From the NCBI GenBank assembly GCA_902805735.1, contig CADCTW010000133.1, forward strand, positions 62,001-126,000: a DNA stretch of 64,000 nt, in the 5' to 3' direction. Of the stretch, positions 1 through 9,144 are shown in pieces. Within the stretch, counting starts at the first letter, position 1, and every line of letters begins with the position of its first letter. The notes under the pieces are model-generated. The model was given only the letters and a program-made list of their open reading frames with translations. It was not told the DNA's origin and ran no database searches. A program made the position numbers and the translations under genes. This stretch comes from an uncultured Gemmatimonadota bacterium (GTDB lineage: Bacteria > Gemmatimonadota > Gemmatimonadetes > Longimicrobiales > Longimicrobiaceae).

Positions 1-85
1 GTGACCTCGCAGGTATACTGAACGCGCGGTCTTCGAGGGCGCGGCCGCAGGATGCGGTGCTGGGATCGATCCGCTAATTAACGCG

Positions 86-112
86 CGCGGCGGGCGGGTC
101 TTGCCCGCCGCG
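86..112. terminator. GC-rich hairpin upstream of first lipoprotein
   Basis: A perfect 10-bp inverted repeat (86-95 with 103-112) with a 7-nt loop. No T-run follows, so it may be a weak terminator of a gene to the left or part of the leader of the next gene. Confidence 0.4.
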
Positions 113-143
113 GGGGGTTCAACCCGGGAAGAGGAGGTTTCTC

Positions 144-707
144 GTGAGACTGGTTAACATCGCACTCTTGGGAGTGCTCACGGTGATGGGATGTTCACGC
201 GCGAATACCACCGGAGGGCAAGAGCGCTCCTCTTTCCTCCGTGCGAATGTACAGGGAAGCGTCCGCGCCGAATACAGCGGCACTGGGGAGTTCGGGACGG
301 ATCACCTGCCGCGGACATTCGTGCTGAGCTCAACGGGGACCGGGGGTGCCGCGGGACAGAGTCTGGTCCTCCGCCGCCGGCAGGACAGTGCCTGGCCCGC
401 CGTGGGGCGTTACCCCCTCGTGCCTGTCCAGGATGCGGCAGCGAGCCCGGATGGGTTCACCGGCGTATACTCCCGGGCAAACGGGCGCGGCCACGAGTCC
501 TTCGTCGCTCGTAGCGGGACGGTGGAGATCACCCGTGCCTCCGCGGAGCGTGTGGAAGGAACCTTCCGGTTCGAGGCCGTGCTGTGTTCGGGGCGGGGCG
601 AGGACGAGGGCCGCTACGGGGACTGCGCCGCGGCGGATGCGCCGACTGTCGAGTTGATCGGCTCGTTCGCAGTCACGCCAATGAGCAACGTCGGCACGCC
701 GTTGTGA
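144..707 (+). CDS. small predicted lipoprotein, function unknown
   Basis: A 187-aa protein whose N-terminus is a lipoprotein signal: a short basic start, a hydrophobic stretch and the lipobox VMGC near residue 17. It should therefore be lipid-anchored after export. The GTG start is supported by an AGGAGG ribosome-binding site about 8 nt upstream. The mature part is Gly/Ser/Arg-rich with alternating hydrophobic residues, suggesting a small beta-sandwich, but no family is recognised. A second predicted lipoprotein follows on the same strand. Exported by motif; function unknown. Confidence 0.7.
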   Translation: MRLVNIALLGVLTVMGCSRANTTGGQERSSFLRANVQGSVRAEYSGTGEFGTDHLPRTFVLSSTGTGGAAGQSLVLRRRQDSAWPAVGRYPLVPVQDAAASPDGFTGVYSRANGRGHESFVARSGTVEITRASAERVEGTFRFEAVLCSGRGEDEGRYGDCAAADAPTVELIGSFAVTPMSNVGTPL

Positions 708-799
708 GAGCAAGGCAGGTCGCTTCGGGCGCACGGTGGCGCGGGCGATCACGGTGTAGAACGGGTCGGCGCGGAGGCGGGATTCGTTGGCCTGGCACA

Positions 800-1387
800 T
801 TGGGGGTCCTTCTCGCAGGCGCGTTCGCATGTGCGGACGCGCCCGCGCGTCGCCCCGACGCGAGGGGGGACGCAGGGGCTGCTCCTTCGCTGCCCCCGGT
901 CGATACTGGGAGCCGGGGGAAGATCCTGGAGCCCGCTGGCGCCCAGCCGCCGGTGGGGATTTCCGTCCGGGCGTTCGCGCAGGTCGAGCGGGATACGCTG
1001 ATTGCCGGGGTGATCATCGCTAATCGCCTGCGGGAGCCTGTCGAGGTGGACCACGGAGTCTGCCCGCCGATTCTGCGTGTATATGCGCCCGGAGTGCGCA
1101 CTCAGCCTCCAGTGTGGCGTTCCGACGCCGCAGCGGGTCCGCTTCCGCTCGGCGCGAACGAACCGTCGTGCATCGCCGCCGGGGTGCGTATTACACTCAC
1201 CGCGGGCACCGAATACGCCCCGCTCGAGCTGCGCGTCCGAACGCCTGTGGACCGGATCTTGGGGGACTCACTGCCACCGGCGAGCTATCGAATCGCTCTC
1301 ATAGCTGACGTTGGCGAATCTCCGCGCGAGGCGCAGACCTCCGTCATTCTTGGCCGTCAAGCGTTGCCGACAGCGCCAACACCCTGA
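800..1387 (+). CDS. predicted exported/lipoprotein, start uncertain
   Basis: The open frame runs from before 600, but the part that looks like protein starts with a hydrophobic segment (GVLLAGAFACADAP) around 800, where a TTG codon is available. The Cys in AFAC could be a lipobox cysteine, although the n-region before it would be very short; a start further upstream in the Arg-rich stretch is possible. The mature ~180 residues contain two Cys and read like a secreted beta-rich domain. Same strand as the preceding lipoprotein with about 90 bp between. No family recognised. Confidence 0.45.
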   Translation: MGVLLAGAFACADAPARRPDARGDAGAAPSLPPVDTGSRGKILEPAGAQPPVGISVRAFAQVERDTLIAGVIIANRLREPVEVDHGVCPPILRVYAPGVRTQPPVWRSDAAAGPLPLGANEPSCIAAGVRITLTAGTEYAPLELRVRTPVDRILGDSLPPASYRIALIADVGESPREAQTSVILGRQALPTAPTP

Positions 1388-1595
1388 GAATCGCTGGTCG
1401 GCCGCTCGAAAGTCGGGCTGCGTCCGGGTAGGTACTGGCGGGACGGTCGGGGCGGTAGCACGCCGGGCGGATCGACGGAACTTCGCCTGGCGGGACTGGG
1501 GCTCACGGGCGCTTCGTGTCGGGCACGTAAAGCGGCGGTGTCCTCGGTTTGTCTGGTTAGCCATCGTGCTGGTAGCGAATCAGCGGGCGGAGTGT

Positions 1596-1991
1596 CTAAA
1601 CTTCGACCAGCTCGTCGGGATCCCGGCCGAGTGCGAGAATCGCGAGGCGGACACGGCGGTGGAACGCCCCCGGCTCGGTGCAGATAAGTGCCTCTCGAAG
1701 CTGGGCGACCGCCGACTCGACGTCCTGTCGCGACGGGGTACGGGCTGATTTCACCGTCGAAGGCAGCGCCAGTCCGGACACCGCGACGTGAATGCCGTGT
1801 GCGAACCACCAGCCGCAATACTTCCTCAGCGTTCGCCGGTACGGGGTCGCGCCGTTCACCGTTTTCTGCAGCCCGGACGGGGACACGCCCACCTGGCGCG
1901 CGACTCCGCGGAGCGAGTCCTTCTCCACGGCTGCTGCGAGTCGTGTGCGAATTTCCTCGAACGGAGGTATGGCCGTCGCTAAGTTCGTCAT
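1596..1991 (-). CDS. small helix-turn-helix DNA-binding protein
   Basis: About 131 aa from the internal ATG at 1991 (an upstream ATG at 2060 would add a poorly coding, basic leader). Residues ~25-55 form a helix-turn-helix pattern (RGVARQVGVSPSGLQKTVNG) like the Cro/XRE or Hin-type HTH of small regulators. The C-terminal half is helical and Arg/Leu-rich. It is encoded alone, convergent with the lipoprotein pair and divergent from the Mrr-like nuclease, so it could regulate that nuclease; this is inference. Specific family not recognised. Confidence 0.6.
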   Translation of the reverse strand: MTNLATAIPPFEEIRTRLAAAVEKDSLRGVARQVGVSPSGLQKTVNGATPYRRTLRKYCGWWFAHGIHVAVSGLALPSTVKSARTPSRQDVESAVAQLREALICTEPGAFHRRVRLAILALGRDPDELVEV

Positions 1992-2348
1992 ATGGCTCGG
2001 TCGTATGCTCCGCCCCCGCCGGGCTTGGGATATGATGGGATGAGGGAATTTCGTTGCCAATCTCGCGTGCGTCGGTCGAGCTGCCCCTTCAATCGACCTG
2101 GTTGCACCGCCATCTCGATCAACTCCAGCGCTGCCGCCCAGTAGCCTAACGACTCAGGGCTCTAAAGTCTCCTCGGTGTTGCTATCGCGCCGGGGCGGTG
2201 GATCCGTTCAACCGGTACTCGTTCAGCGAGCACTGGTTGGATGCGTGGAGCCTCGCGGAATCTACTTGATCCCGCGGCCGGTTCTTGGTAGCATCTTAGG
2301 ACGCTTGATTCCCCCTGCCCACTGAGTACATCGGTATCCGTCACGACT
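1992..2348. other. intergenic region, no gene seen
   Basis: About 357 bp between the HTH gene and the Mrr-like nuclease, reading away from both, so it must carry both promoters. No convincing small ORF, repeat or RNA gene was found. Confidence 0.4.
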
Positions 2349-3251
2349 ATGCAACAGGCACATACAAAGTTCGATGTTGCCACGGCCGGAGACGGTGAGT
2401 GGCTAATCAATGGTAGTGAGCCTGAGCCGGACGTCTCGGAATACTTGGACGCCCGGACGACGGGATATGACTTGTGGAACGCACCAAACTGTCCGTACTG
2501 CCAGTGTGCTCTGGTGCAGAGGCGCTTTGAGGATGTTGCTCAATCAGACACCGGATGGCACTATAATCGAGAGTACATTCTCGCCTTCTGCCGCCGCTGC
2601 CGCCACTGGGAATTCGAGGGATCTGAAGGCGGAAACAAATGCATGGACAGTTCCAACGGTGTAGTCGTTTCGTCCGTTTCCGCTAAGTTCGCAGACCAGC
2701 TCCCGGAGGAGTGCCATTCCGAGTTGGCTCAGCAACTCAGACGGTATCCCGATGCCTGGCACGCCTTATCTCCATCAACAATGGAGCACCTCGTTGCTTC
2801 GATTTTCCGCGCCAACTACTCTCACTGCGAGGTAATTCACGTAGGTCGCCCGGGAGACTGCGGAGTCGATGTGATCTTCGTCGACAACAGTAGCACGACG
2901 TGGCTCATTCAAGTGAAGCGCCGGGCAAAGCCACGGAAGGCTGAAAGTTTCTCAACTCTTCAGAGCATCTTAGGAACGCTTGCGCTCGAGGGCGAGCGGC
3001 ATGGAATCGTCGCCACCTGTGCGGACTATTTCTCTCATCAGGCACGTCGGGAGCGGGAACGCGCTCGCCGAGAGGGGTTCGTTGTCGAATTCCTCGACAA
3101 AGGAATACTTGATCGTATGATCGGCGCGCTTCTTCCAGTCGACCCGTGGCGAGAATTATTCGAGCATCCAATGCTATCTCATCTTGATGCCGAAGTTCGC
3201 GCCCATTTCGGAGGTGATCCAGCCCAGTTGCACTTGTTTCTTTCGCAGTAG
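2349..3251 (+). CDS. Mrr-like restriction endonuclease with zinc-binding N-terminus
   Basis: A 300-aa protein. Residues ~45-85 contain two Cys pairs (CPYC and CRRC) typical of a zinc ribbon. From ~145 there is an Mrr-type restriction endonuclease fold: an 'LVASIF' helix, then GDCGVDVIF and, about ten residues on, LIQVKRR, i.e. the D...QxK catalytic signature of the Mrr clade of PD-(D/E)xK nucleases. Such enzymes cleave modified or foreign DNA. The gene is visibly richer in A/T than its neighbours, consistent with recent transfer. It stands alone and is probably a solo (possibly modification-dependent) nuclease; target unknown. Confidence 0.75.
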   Translation: MQQAHTKFDVATAGDGEWLINGSEPEPDVSEYLDARTTGYDLWNAPNCPYCQCALVQRRFEDVAQSDTGWHYNREYILAFCRRCRHWEFEGSEGGNKCMDSSNGVVVSSVSAKFADQLPEECHSELAQQLRRYPDAWHALSPSTMEHLVASIFRANYSHCEVIHVGRPGDCGVDVIFVDNSSTTWLIQVKRRAKPRKAESFSTLQSILGTLALEGERHGIVATCADYFSHQARRERERARREGFVVEFLDKGILDRMIGALLPVDPWRELFEHPMLSHLDAEVRAHFGGDPAQLHLFLSQ

Positions 3252-3662
3252 CCGGCATCGCTGCCCAACCTCCTACTTACCTAGTCGAGTCGTAGTGCGT
3301 TGTGACGACCCAACGAGGCGCTGCAGCTGACGCGCATCCGTGGCTTGCCCGGCTACGCGAGCAACAGCAGCTGCGCGGTGACTCCTTCATTCAGCTGAAG
3401 CTAACTGTTCTGCGGTCGCATGGCTCACTTCCTGTAGAGGCGCCTTGCTACAATCCGCATCCCTCGTCTCACAGTAGGCGCCGCGGTGGACGGAGAGAGC
3501 CGATGGGATTGCCGGTCCTTAGTCACAGTCATACGTTTCGTCCTGCCCCGAGTTGCGGGGCCGGACAGGGTTAGATCTGGTGTCCGAATCGGGCCAATGG
3601 CAGGACTGCCTCGCGCCTCCACACGAATGTTGATTCCCTCCTTCTGGCAATTAGCAGGAATC
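3252..3662. other. intergenic region, no convincing gene
   Basis: About 410 bp before the zinc-ribbon gene. A 90-codon plus-strand frame at 3302 exists but lacks a recognisable domain or ribosome-binding site. Presumably holds the promoter of the operon 3663-6700. Confidence 0.35.
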
Positions 3663-4542
3663 ATGGCTGCGACGTGCACTGATTGCGGTTACACGTACCC
3701 TTCGGATTCGAAGCAATGTCTCGCCTGCGGCCGGCCAGCCCCGATGAAGTCGGGCGGGGTACCCGAACGTCAGGCTGGCGAAGAACAAGCAAGAGCAGAG
3801 CGAACTCAACAATCGATATATGGCGTCGGTAACCGCAGCCGACGCGTCGGGAACCCGTGCGACGCTCGACGAATTCGTGAGGGTCGTGGAGGCGAACGGC
3901 AGGCTGGTCACCGTGTGCAACTTCATGAAATTCCGATGGATGTTCGAGCCCCCCAACGGCGTATTCCCCAGGTTCCAGCGACTGCTCGAAGCCGGGCTGA
4001 TCTTCATCGACGATGATCCGATGAACGCACTTCGCGTCCAGGCGGAGGAGGCCACATTACCGCGGTGCAGCCGCGACATTACCTTTGCGGCGCTGTCCAT
4101 AGAAGATAGGGGCATCAGGCACTACGGGAATTTCGTGATCGTATGGAACCTTGATCAGGTTGCACACCGTACAAGTTTGTTCGTAGCGAACTGCGTTACT
4201 TGGCGACTCGATCGGGGCATGACCATGACGGAACCGACACCCCTGGGTTTCCGCGCAGTCTGGGAACATCGTGGCCGCCTCGCAGCGGCTAAGCATGGGG
4301 AGGAGATCACGCAGCGTACGACTCCGGCAGAGTTCTCGCAGATCCTCATGGCGGACAGCGCAAGTCCCGACGACGGAAAGGACATCTTCATCGAAGGGCA
4401 CATATGGGGCCAGCTGTCGCGGGGTAGCGTCGCCAAGCTGATCCGTCTCAGGCGTGAGGAGAGCATCGGAGATAACGTGAACGCAGCAAAAATTGCGAGG
4501 GCGCTGAAGTCGGTCGGTTTGGACGTGGAAGGCTTCCCATGA
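3663..4542 (+). pseudogene. zinc-ribbon protein of unknown function, frameshifted
   Basis: The frame opening at ATG 3663 encodes a clear zinc ribbon (CTDCGY then CLACGRP) for ~32 residues and then turns into poor coding sequence. A second frame, stop-free only from 3748, encodes natural-looking protein (…NVRLAKNKQEQSELNN…) continuing through the ATG at 3820 to 4542. Removing one G from the GGGG run at 3756-3759 joins the two into one ~290-aa protein. Either the gene is disrupted, the run is a slippery or phase-variable site, or the base is an assembly error. If unshifted, translation from ATG 3820 would give a 240-aa protein lacking the zinc ribbon. The main domain (YGNFVIVWNL, HIWGQLSRGS) is not recognised. 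Its stop overlaps the next start (ATGA), so it is the first gene of an operon that includes a DGQHR protein. Confidence 0.6.
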
Positions 4543-5378
4543 TCGCGTGGATCTCCGGCGGCGCCGGCCAAGCGTTGGTCGAAGAAGAGGGCGGGTTCTT
4601 CCTCTTAGAAGATTCCGAACCGGACCGAAGGCTGGAGCTGGCCGGCATCTCCATGGTGACTCGCGATTGGCTGGATGCTTACCCAACTGACGTCGCTTCG
4701 CGGAACGAAGCACGCGCCGAACTGCAGCGGGCGTCGAATGGTTATCAGGCGCTTGAACTCACGTCACTCTTCTTGGACCGGGAAACCGACCCCGAAGATC
4801 GCCACGTTGTGCTTGCCGAAGCAGAACGGCTGCTTGGTGACGCATCGACGTTCAACTACGTGATTGGCGTGTACTGCGCGCAGCCGATGCCGGAGAGCGG
4901 TGAGCTGTTAGAGGGGGTTGAGCGGTGTCGGCAGCTGGGATTCCCCCGCGTTGGCGAAGTGGTCGAGACGGTTCTCAAATTCCAACAGAACATCGCCGCG
5001 GCTTATGATGCATGGAATTTGATACGGCCGACGGTATTCGGCGCTGCGGAACGTCGACCTGCTGTCCTCGCCACCGCCGTGCGACGGGGTCTGTTCCTAG
5101 GCATGGTAAAACGCATCGGCGACCTACGGCGGTGCGAAGCCTTTCCCGATGTTCTTCCGTCGCTCGTGGATCCTTTCACACTGCGGAAGTTTCCTGAACT
5201 CTCACCGGTCGTGCGCGCGTGGACGCGCCACGCCAGAGTTTTTTGCCCTCCGCTAAGTCCGCCGGTGCCGCTTTTTTCTGATCCGGGCGTCCCTCGCCAC
5301 CGGGCACGCGTCCGCGGTGGCGACTCTGTCGGTCTTTGCGGTTACACCCGCGCCTTTTCTCAAGCCCCGGCATTTTGA
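4539..5378 (+). CDS. unknown protein in DGQHR operon
   Basis: A 279-aa protein starting in an ATGA overlap with the preceding gene and ending in a TGATG overlap with the DGQHR gene, so the three are translationally coupled. The first ~220 residues are acidic and helical, with no motif I recognise. The last ~55 residues are Pro/Arg/Gly-rich and unlike the rest; the other two frames across 5225-5375 read more like protein, so the C-terminus may be altered by indels. Function unknown; context suggests a role with the DndB-like protein. Confidence 0.55.
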   Translation: MIAWISGGAGQALVEEEGGFFLLEDSEPDRRLELAGISMVTRDWLDAYPTDVASRNEARAELQRASNGYQALELTSLFLDRETDPEDRHVVLAEAERLLGDASTFNYVIGVYCAQPMPESGELLEGVERCRQLGFPRVGEVVETVLKFQQNIAAAYDAWNLIRPTVFGAAERRPAVLATAVRRGLFLGMVKRIGDLRRCEAFPDVLPSLVDPFTLRKFPELSPVVRAWTRHARVFCPPLSPPVPLFSDPGVPRHRARVRGGDSVGLCGYTRAFSQAPAF

Positions 5379-6700
5379 TGACGGATATCGCTATGCCCGT
5401 CAGCACGTCGGCTCCGCCCACTCTGTATCTTCCCGCGCTCGCTTGCGAGATGGGGGCGTGGAGGTATTACGTGACTGCCATGCGCCTCGCCGATGTTGCG
5501 GAGCGGATCAGATTCGCGGAAGACCTCGGTAAACCCGCGCGTTATGACGATTGGATCCAACGGGTTGTAAACGAGACACGTAAGGGGCAGATATCCAATT
5601 ACCTCCTCAACCAGGAGGATCGCTTCTTCAGTTCGCTAGTGGTGACGGTGTACGGCGGAGCTCCGCGCTGGTTCGATCTGGGATTGCTGGACGCTCCGGA
5701 TCTCGGCCTCGACGATATTCCTCCAATGGCGCTGGACTCCATCGACCGTAGCCTGGGGCTCCTTTCCCTCAGCGGCGACGAGGAACTGTTTCCCGTGGAC
5801 GGACAGCACCGCCTCGCCGGGATCAAGGCAGCGGTCTCCGCGAACCCGGATCGGGGCAACGAGATGGTGAGTGTTCTCTTTGTCATGTATCGCGGAAAGG
5901 TTGAGACCCGACGACTCTTCGCAACACTAAATCGATACGCCGTTCCGGTGAACGAGGGTGAAAGGATCATCTTGGACGAGGACGATGGCCTTGCGATTAT
6001 CACGCGACGCCTGATGCAGTCTCACCCGCTATTCGCCGGTATAAAGCGCCTCGCCTCACCTAAGAATTCAAGCCTGGGGGAGACGGATTATACGAGCTTC
6101 ACTACTCCAATCACGCTGTACAAGATCAACAAGATGCTCTGCATCAAGCATGATCGAGGCGCAGAGTGGTCGCTGAAGGCATTGGCCGGCTCCTTCCGGC
6201 CCCCGGATGAACACCTTGACCGCGTCTGGAGCATATCGCAGCGGTTCTGGGATCAGATGGCTGATCACTTTCCCGCAGTTGGCGCTTTAGCAGAGAAGGG
6301 CGGGGGCAACGCAGTCCGAACTCACCGCCGGACAGACGGTGGGCATATGTTGTACAGGCCTGCCGGCCAGCAAGCCTTCGCGCGCGCGATCCGAGCCCTG
6401 CACAACAGAGGGGTTTCGATGGAGGACGCGTTCGCAGCACTAAAGAAGATTCCGATGGAGTTGGCGGGCGCGCCTTGGTTGGGGCTTCTTTGGCAACCGT
6501 ACCCAGAAGGAAACCGCGGACGGATGATCCCGAATGTGGCGACGCAGATCGTTGTCTCGGGACTGCTCCTGCACTGGGCGGGTCTCTCCACCCAGCAAGA
6601 TCAAGTTGCACTGCTCGACAGGTACCGCAAGGTGACGGGTCGTCCGGACGCACAGCTGCCGCAACCGACGCGCCGATACAACAAGCGCGTGTCAAGGTAG
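5378..6700 (+). CDS. DGQHR-domain (DndB-like) protein, copy 1
   Basis: A 440-aa protein with the signature LFPVDGQHRLAGIKAAV near residue 150, the defining motif of the DGQHR/DndB family. It is preceded by the usual 'NQEDRFFSSLVVTV' region and followed by 'ETRRLFATLNRYA', both typical of the family. DndB proteins accompany DNA phosphorothioation and related modification systems and act there as regulators; other DGQHR proteins sit in defence islands with unknown roles. The ATG at 5378 overlaps the previous stop and defines the third gene of the operon. A second, longer DGQHR protein lies at 20258. Family assignment is strong; specific job is inferred. Confidence 0.8.
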   Translation: MTDIAMPVSTSAPPTLYLPALACEMGAWRYYVTAMRLADVAERIRFAEDLGKPARYDDWIQRVVNETRKGQISNYLLNQEDRFFSSLVVTVYGGAPRWFDLGLLDAPDLGLDDIPPMALDSIDRSLGLLSLSGDEELFPVDGQHRLAGIKAAVSANPDRGNEMVSVLFVMYRGKVETRRLFATLNRYAVPVNEGERIILDEDDGLAIITRRLMQSHPLFAGIKRLASPKNSSLGETDYTSFTTPITLYKINKMLCIKHDRGAEWSLKALAGSFRPPDEHLDRVWSISQRFWDQMADHFPAVGALAEKGGGNAVRTHRRTDGGHMLYRPAGQQAFARAIRALHNRGVSMEDAFAALKKIPMELAGAPWLGLLWQPYPEGNRGRMIPNVATQIVVSGLLLHWAGLSTQQDQVALLDRYRKVTGRPDAQLPQPTRRYNKRVSR

Positions 6701-6920
6701 GCGTGCTCGGTGACATCTCCGATCGGATAGGATAGGGGTGAGGTGCATGCGCCATCCAGAAATTTGGGATGGCGTATGCGCAGTGAAGTAGGGGAGGCAG
6801 ACCAGGGGTTGCCAGATCGCCGTGCGGAGACGGTTAAGCTGGGCCGAGGGCCGAGGTATCTCGACACGATTGCCACTTGGGGACATCCACTGCTCACCCG
6901 AACCGAGGAAAGAGCAGGAA

Positions 6921-8060
6921 TCAGTCGCGGGTGTCATTGGCTGGCGGATGGGCGCGGAGGCGATCCGAGGCAACTTGGAACGCGTCCGAGGCTTTGTCCC
7001 GCACCGCCACCATCGCGGCGACGTGGAACGTCTGGCTCGGAAGGGGTGTCGAGCCGAGCGATGCCGCAACAGTGGTCACCAGCGAGTGAGCCATCAGCCC
7101 TGCAGGCTGCTCCAGGCCGTACTCGGACGGGCCGTGGAGCAGCGTCTCGGGCGGCCAGACCGGGTGCCCGGGATTGTCGGTGAACCCGCGAACACTGGAG
7201 TGGACTGCGTGGTTCGCCTTGACATATGCCGGGTGCAGCACGGATAAGCCGACTGCCGCCTCGAGAACGCCAAACGAAGGGCCCGCCGGCCCGAACGACT
7301 TGCCGGTGAGCCCGGGGATCGCCCACCCGAAATCTGTGCCGAACTGCGCACCGTATCGTCGGCCCAAGTCCCTGGCGCGCTTCTGCAGCGACCTCTCCGC
7401 GTCTGGCGCCCCTTCCCGACCGCGCCATGTCGGGCTATGCCGGGAATACGCACGCACGAGTCGGAGGCTCTGCAAATCGTTGTGCAGCATGTACCCCTCG
7501 GCCACAATGGGTCCAGTCTCAGAGACGAATTTCGCCACGACGGAGATCTCGTGCAGCGTTCGCCAGCGACCCCAAGCGCCAGATGCGAACCCGGAGCGGA
7601 GTAGCACGCGCACCTCGTGGCACGTCTGGATGCCACGGGCGAGGAGCACGAGCTGCGCGCGTGGTGGCCAGTTCGGCGTCTCGGGCCGTGCCGCTCTACG
7701 TGTGCGCCACTGGTTGAGGTCGAGCAGCCGCTCGGCTAACCACAGCAGCTCGTCCAAAAGTCTCAGCCCGTCGCCCCACACCCGCTCGAGACGCTCGCCG
7801 AACGCGTTGTCCGCGGCGCAGCGGGAGTCCCACGCCGCCGCGGCCTGTTCCGCCCATCCAACCCGGAGCAGGTGCGGGGTTTCTGGGTCCGCGAGCATCG
7901 TCGGGAACACCTCTCCCCAGAACTGGCTGACCCCTTCCTGCGGGAGCGCATCCGGATTGCCGCCGGCTTGCAGGTACGGTCCCCAAAATAATTTCCAGAG
8001 TTCGACAACGAGCGGATCCTCGAGCAGGATCTCAGCGTCGTGCGGCGGGTTGACTTTCAT
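6921..8060 (-). CDS. DUF5677-like protein
   Basis: About 379 aa from the internal ATG at 8060; the longer frame to 8222 is Pro/Arg-rich and unlikely. The middle contains GRWRTLHEISVVAKFV and later YVKANHAVHSS, a helical arrangement with conserved His that matches the DUF5677 family as I know it, a family common in accessory regions and possibly HEPN-like. Last gene of a minus-strand series starting with the SNF2 helicase. Function unknown. Confidence 0.6.
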   Translation of the reverse strand: MKVNPPHDAEILLEDPLVVELWKLFWGPYLQAGGNPDALPQEGVSQFWGEVFPTMLADPETPHLLRVGWAEQAAAAWDSRCAADNAFGERLERVWGDGLRLLDELLWLAERLLDLNQWRTRRAARPETPNWPPRAQLVLLARGIQTCHEVRVLLRSGFASGAWGRWRTLHEISVVAKFVSETGPIVAEGYMLHNDLQSLRLVRAYSRHSPTWRGREGAPDAERSLQKRARDLGRRYGAQFGTDFGWAIPGLTGKSFGPAGPSFGVLEAAVGLSVLHPAYVKANHAVHSSVRGFTDNPGHPVWPPETLLHGPSEYGLEQPAGLMAHSLVTTVAASLGSTPLPSQTFHVAAMVAVRDKASDAFQVASDRLRAHPPANDTRD

Positions 8061-8172
8061 CGTTGTCAGGTCACAGAGAGTGCGCGGTGGTACGCCGGAT
8101 CTCCATGGGCCAGGTGCACGCCGCGACGGCAACCCCGGTACTCCCTCAATCCGGCAATGAATTTGGCAGCCG

Positions 8173-8793
8173 CTAGCTCGCGCCGCGGGTCGTGGGCCGT
8201 TCGAGCGTGCGGGCGTAGCCACGGAGCGCGGCGAGGATGTCGTCTACATGGCAGGGTAAGTCCCCCACCTTCAGCTCCACGCCCGGCGGGAGCGCGCCCT
8301 CGAGCCCGTCGATGTGTTTGTGGAGCACCGCAGCACGTGCGCCGGCGATCGTCCGGTCGAATTGCGAGAGCGTGCGGCGCCGCTTGCGGATGTGCTCTTG
8401 GTAGTAGGCTCGTCCCTCCGCCGTCGCCAGCACCCAGCCGCCCTCCTCCACCACGAACCTTCGGGTCAGCAGCGCGCGCAGCACCCGCCCGTCCAGGTGG
8501 TCCGCTAACGCCCCGCCGTCCTGCCGACAGATCATTCGCAGTGCGTCACCCCCTGCATCGGAGAGGACCCCGGCGTCGCCACGCGTCGGCAGGGGCGTGG
8601 TATTTGTGGGAGCGTCGCCCTGCGGTAGGTCTCGGCCCGCAGCGGTCGGGATCACTCGTCCGTCCCACTCCACGACGAGTCCGGCAGCTTTGAGGGGCCG
8701 CAAGCGCCGGCCGTCCAGCTCGCCTGCGGGCGCTCCACCGCGGCGAACCAGATCCGATAACAGGGTGAGATGGTGTGCTTTTAGGTCAGACAC
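8173..8793 (-). CDS. tandem winged-helix-like protein
   Basis: About 206 aa from a GTG at 8793 (the ATG at 9129 would add ~110 poorly coding residues). The sequence contains the same block twice: LDGRRLRPLKAAGLVV…TAAGRD and LDGRVLRALLTRRFVV…TAEGR. That is helix-helix-strand-wing, as in two winged-helix domains in a row, followed by a basic helix (RKRRRTL). Probably DNA- or protein-binding. It lies between the STAND gene and the DUF5677-like gene on the same strand. Family not recognised. Confidence 0.55.
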   Translation of the reverse strand: MSDLKAHHLTLLSDLVRRGGAPAGELDGRRLRPLKAAGLVVEWDGRVIPTAAGRDLPQGDAPTNTTPLPTRGDAGVLSDAGGDALRMICRQDGGALADHLDGRVLRALLTRRFVVEEGGWVLATAEGRAYYQEHIRKRRRTLSQFDRTIAGARAAVLHKHIDGLEGALPPGVELKVGDLPCHVDDILAALRGYARTLERPTTRGAS

Positions 8794-9144
8794 GGGCGGG
8801 TGGCCTCTGGCGTGTGAATTCTGGACGAGCGGTTTGCATCGTATGTACAATCCGGCGTAAGAGCTAGGTCTCTCGGCAGGCTCGGCCCAATGCGCCCATG
8901 GCGGAGGGTGCATGGCGGGCAATCCGCCTTCGCCCGGACGGGTGCCGGGTCGGGCATTCGGTTGGTCACTTACGTGCTCCCGCGTTGACGCGAGTTCGTG
9001 AGGGTTACAATCGCGGGGCGGGCGCAATCTCGTGCGGGATGCCCGCTCCAGAGTGCATCTGCCAAGCCCGCGAGAGCTGAGGGCGAGCGCGCCTGCCGCC
9101 GCCCCCTGGTAGGCGGGCGCGTGCTGCACCCCGATCTGTGTGCG
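8794..9144. other. intergenic region, nothing recognised
   Basis: About 350 bp upstream of the winged-helix gene and downstream of the STAND gene. Only ORF shadows and no clear repeat or RNA were seen. Confidence 0.3.

Noticed and set aside
3486-3662. Upstream extension of the zinc-ribbon ORF
   Set aside because: The residues before MAATCTDC are not protein-like; the ATG at 3663 fits the domain start.
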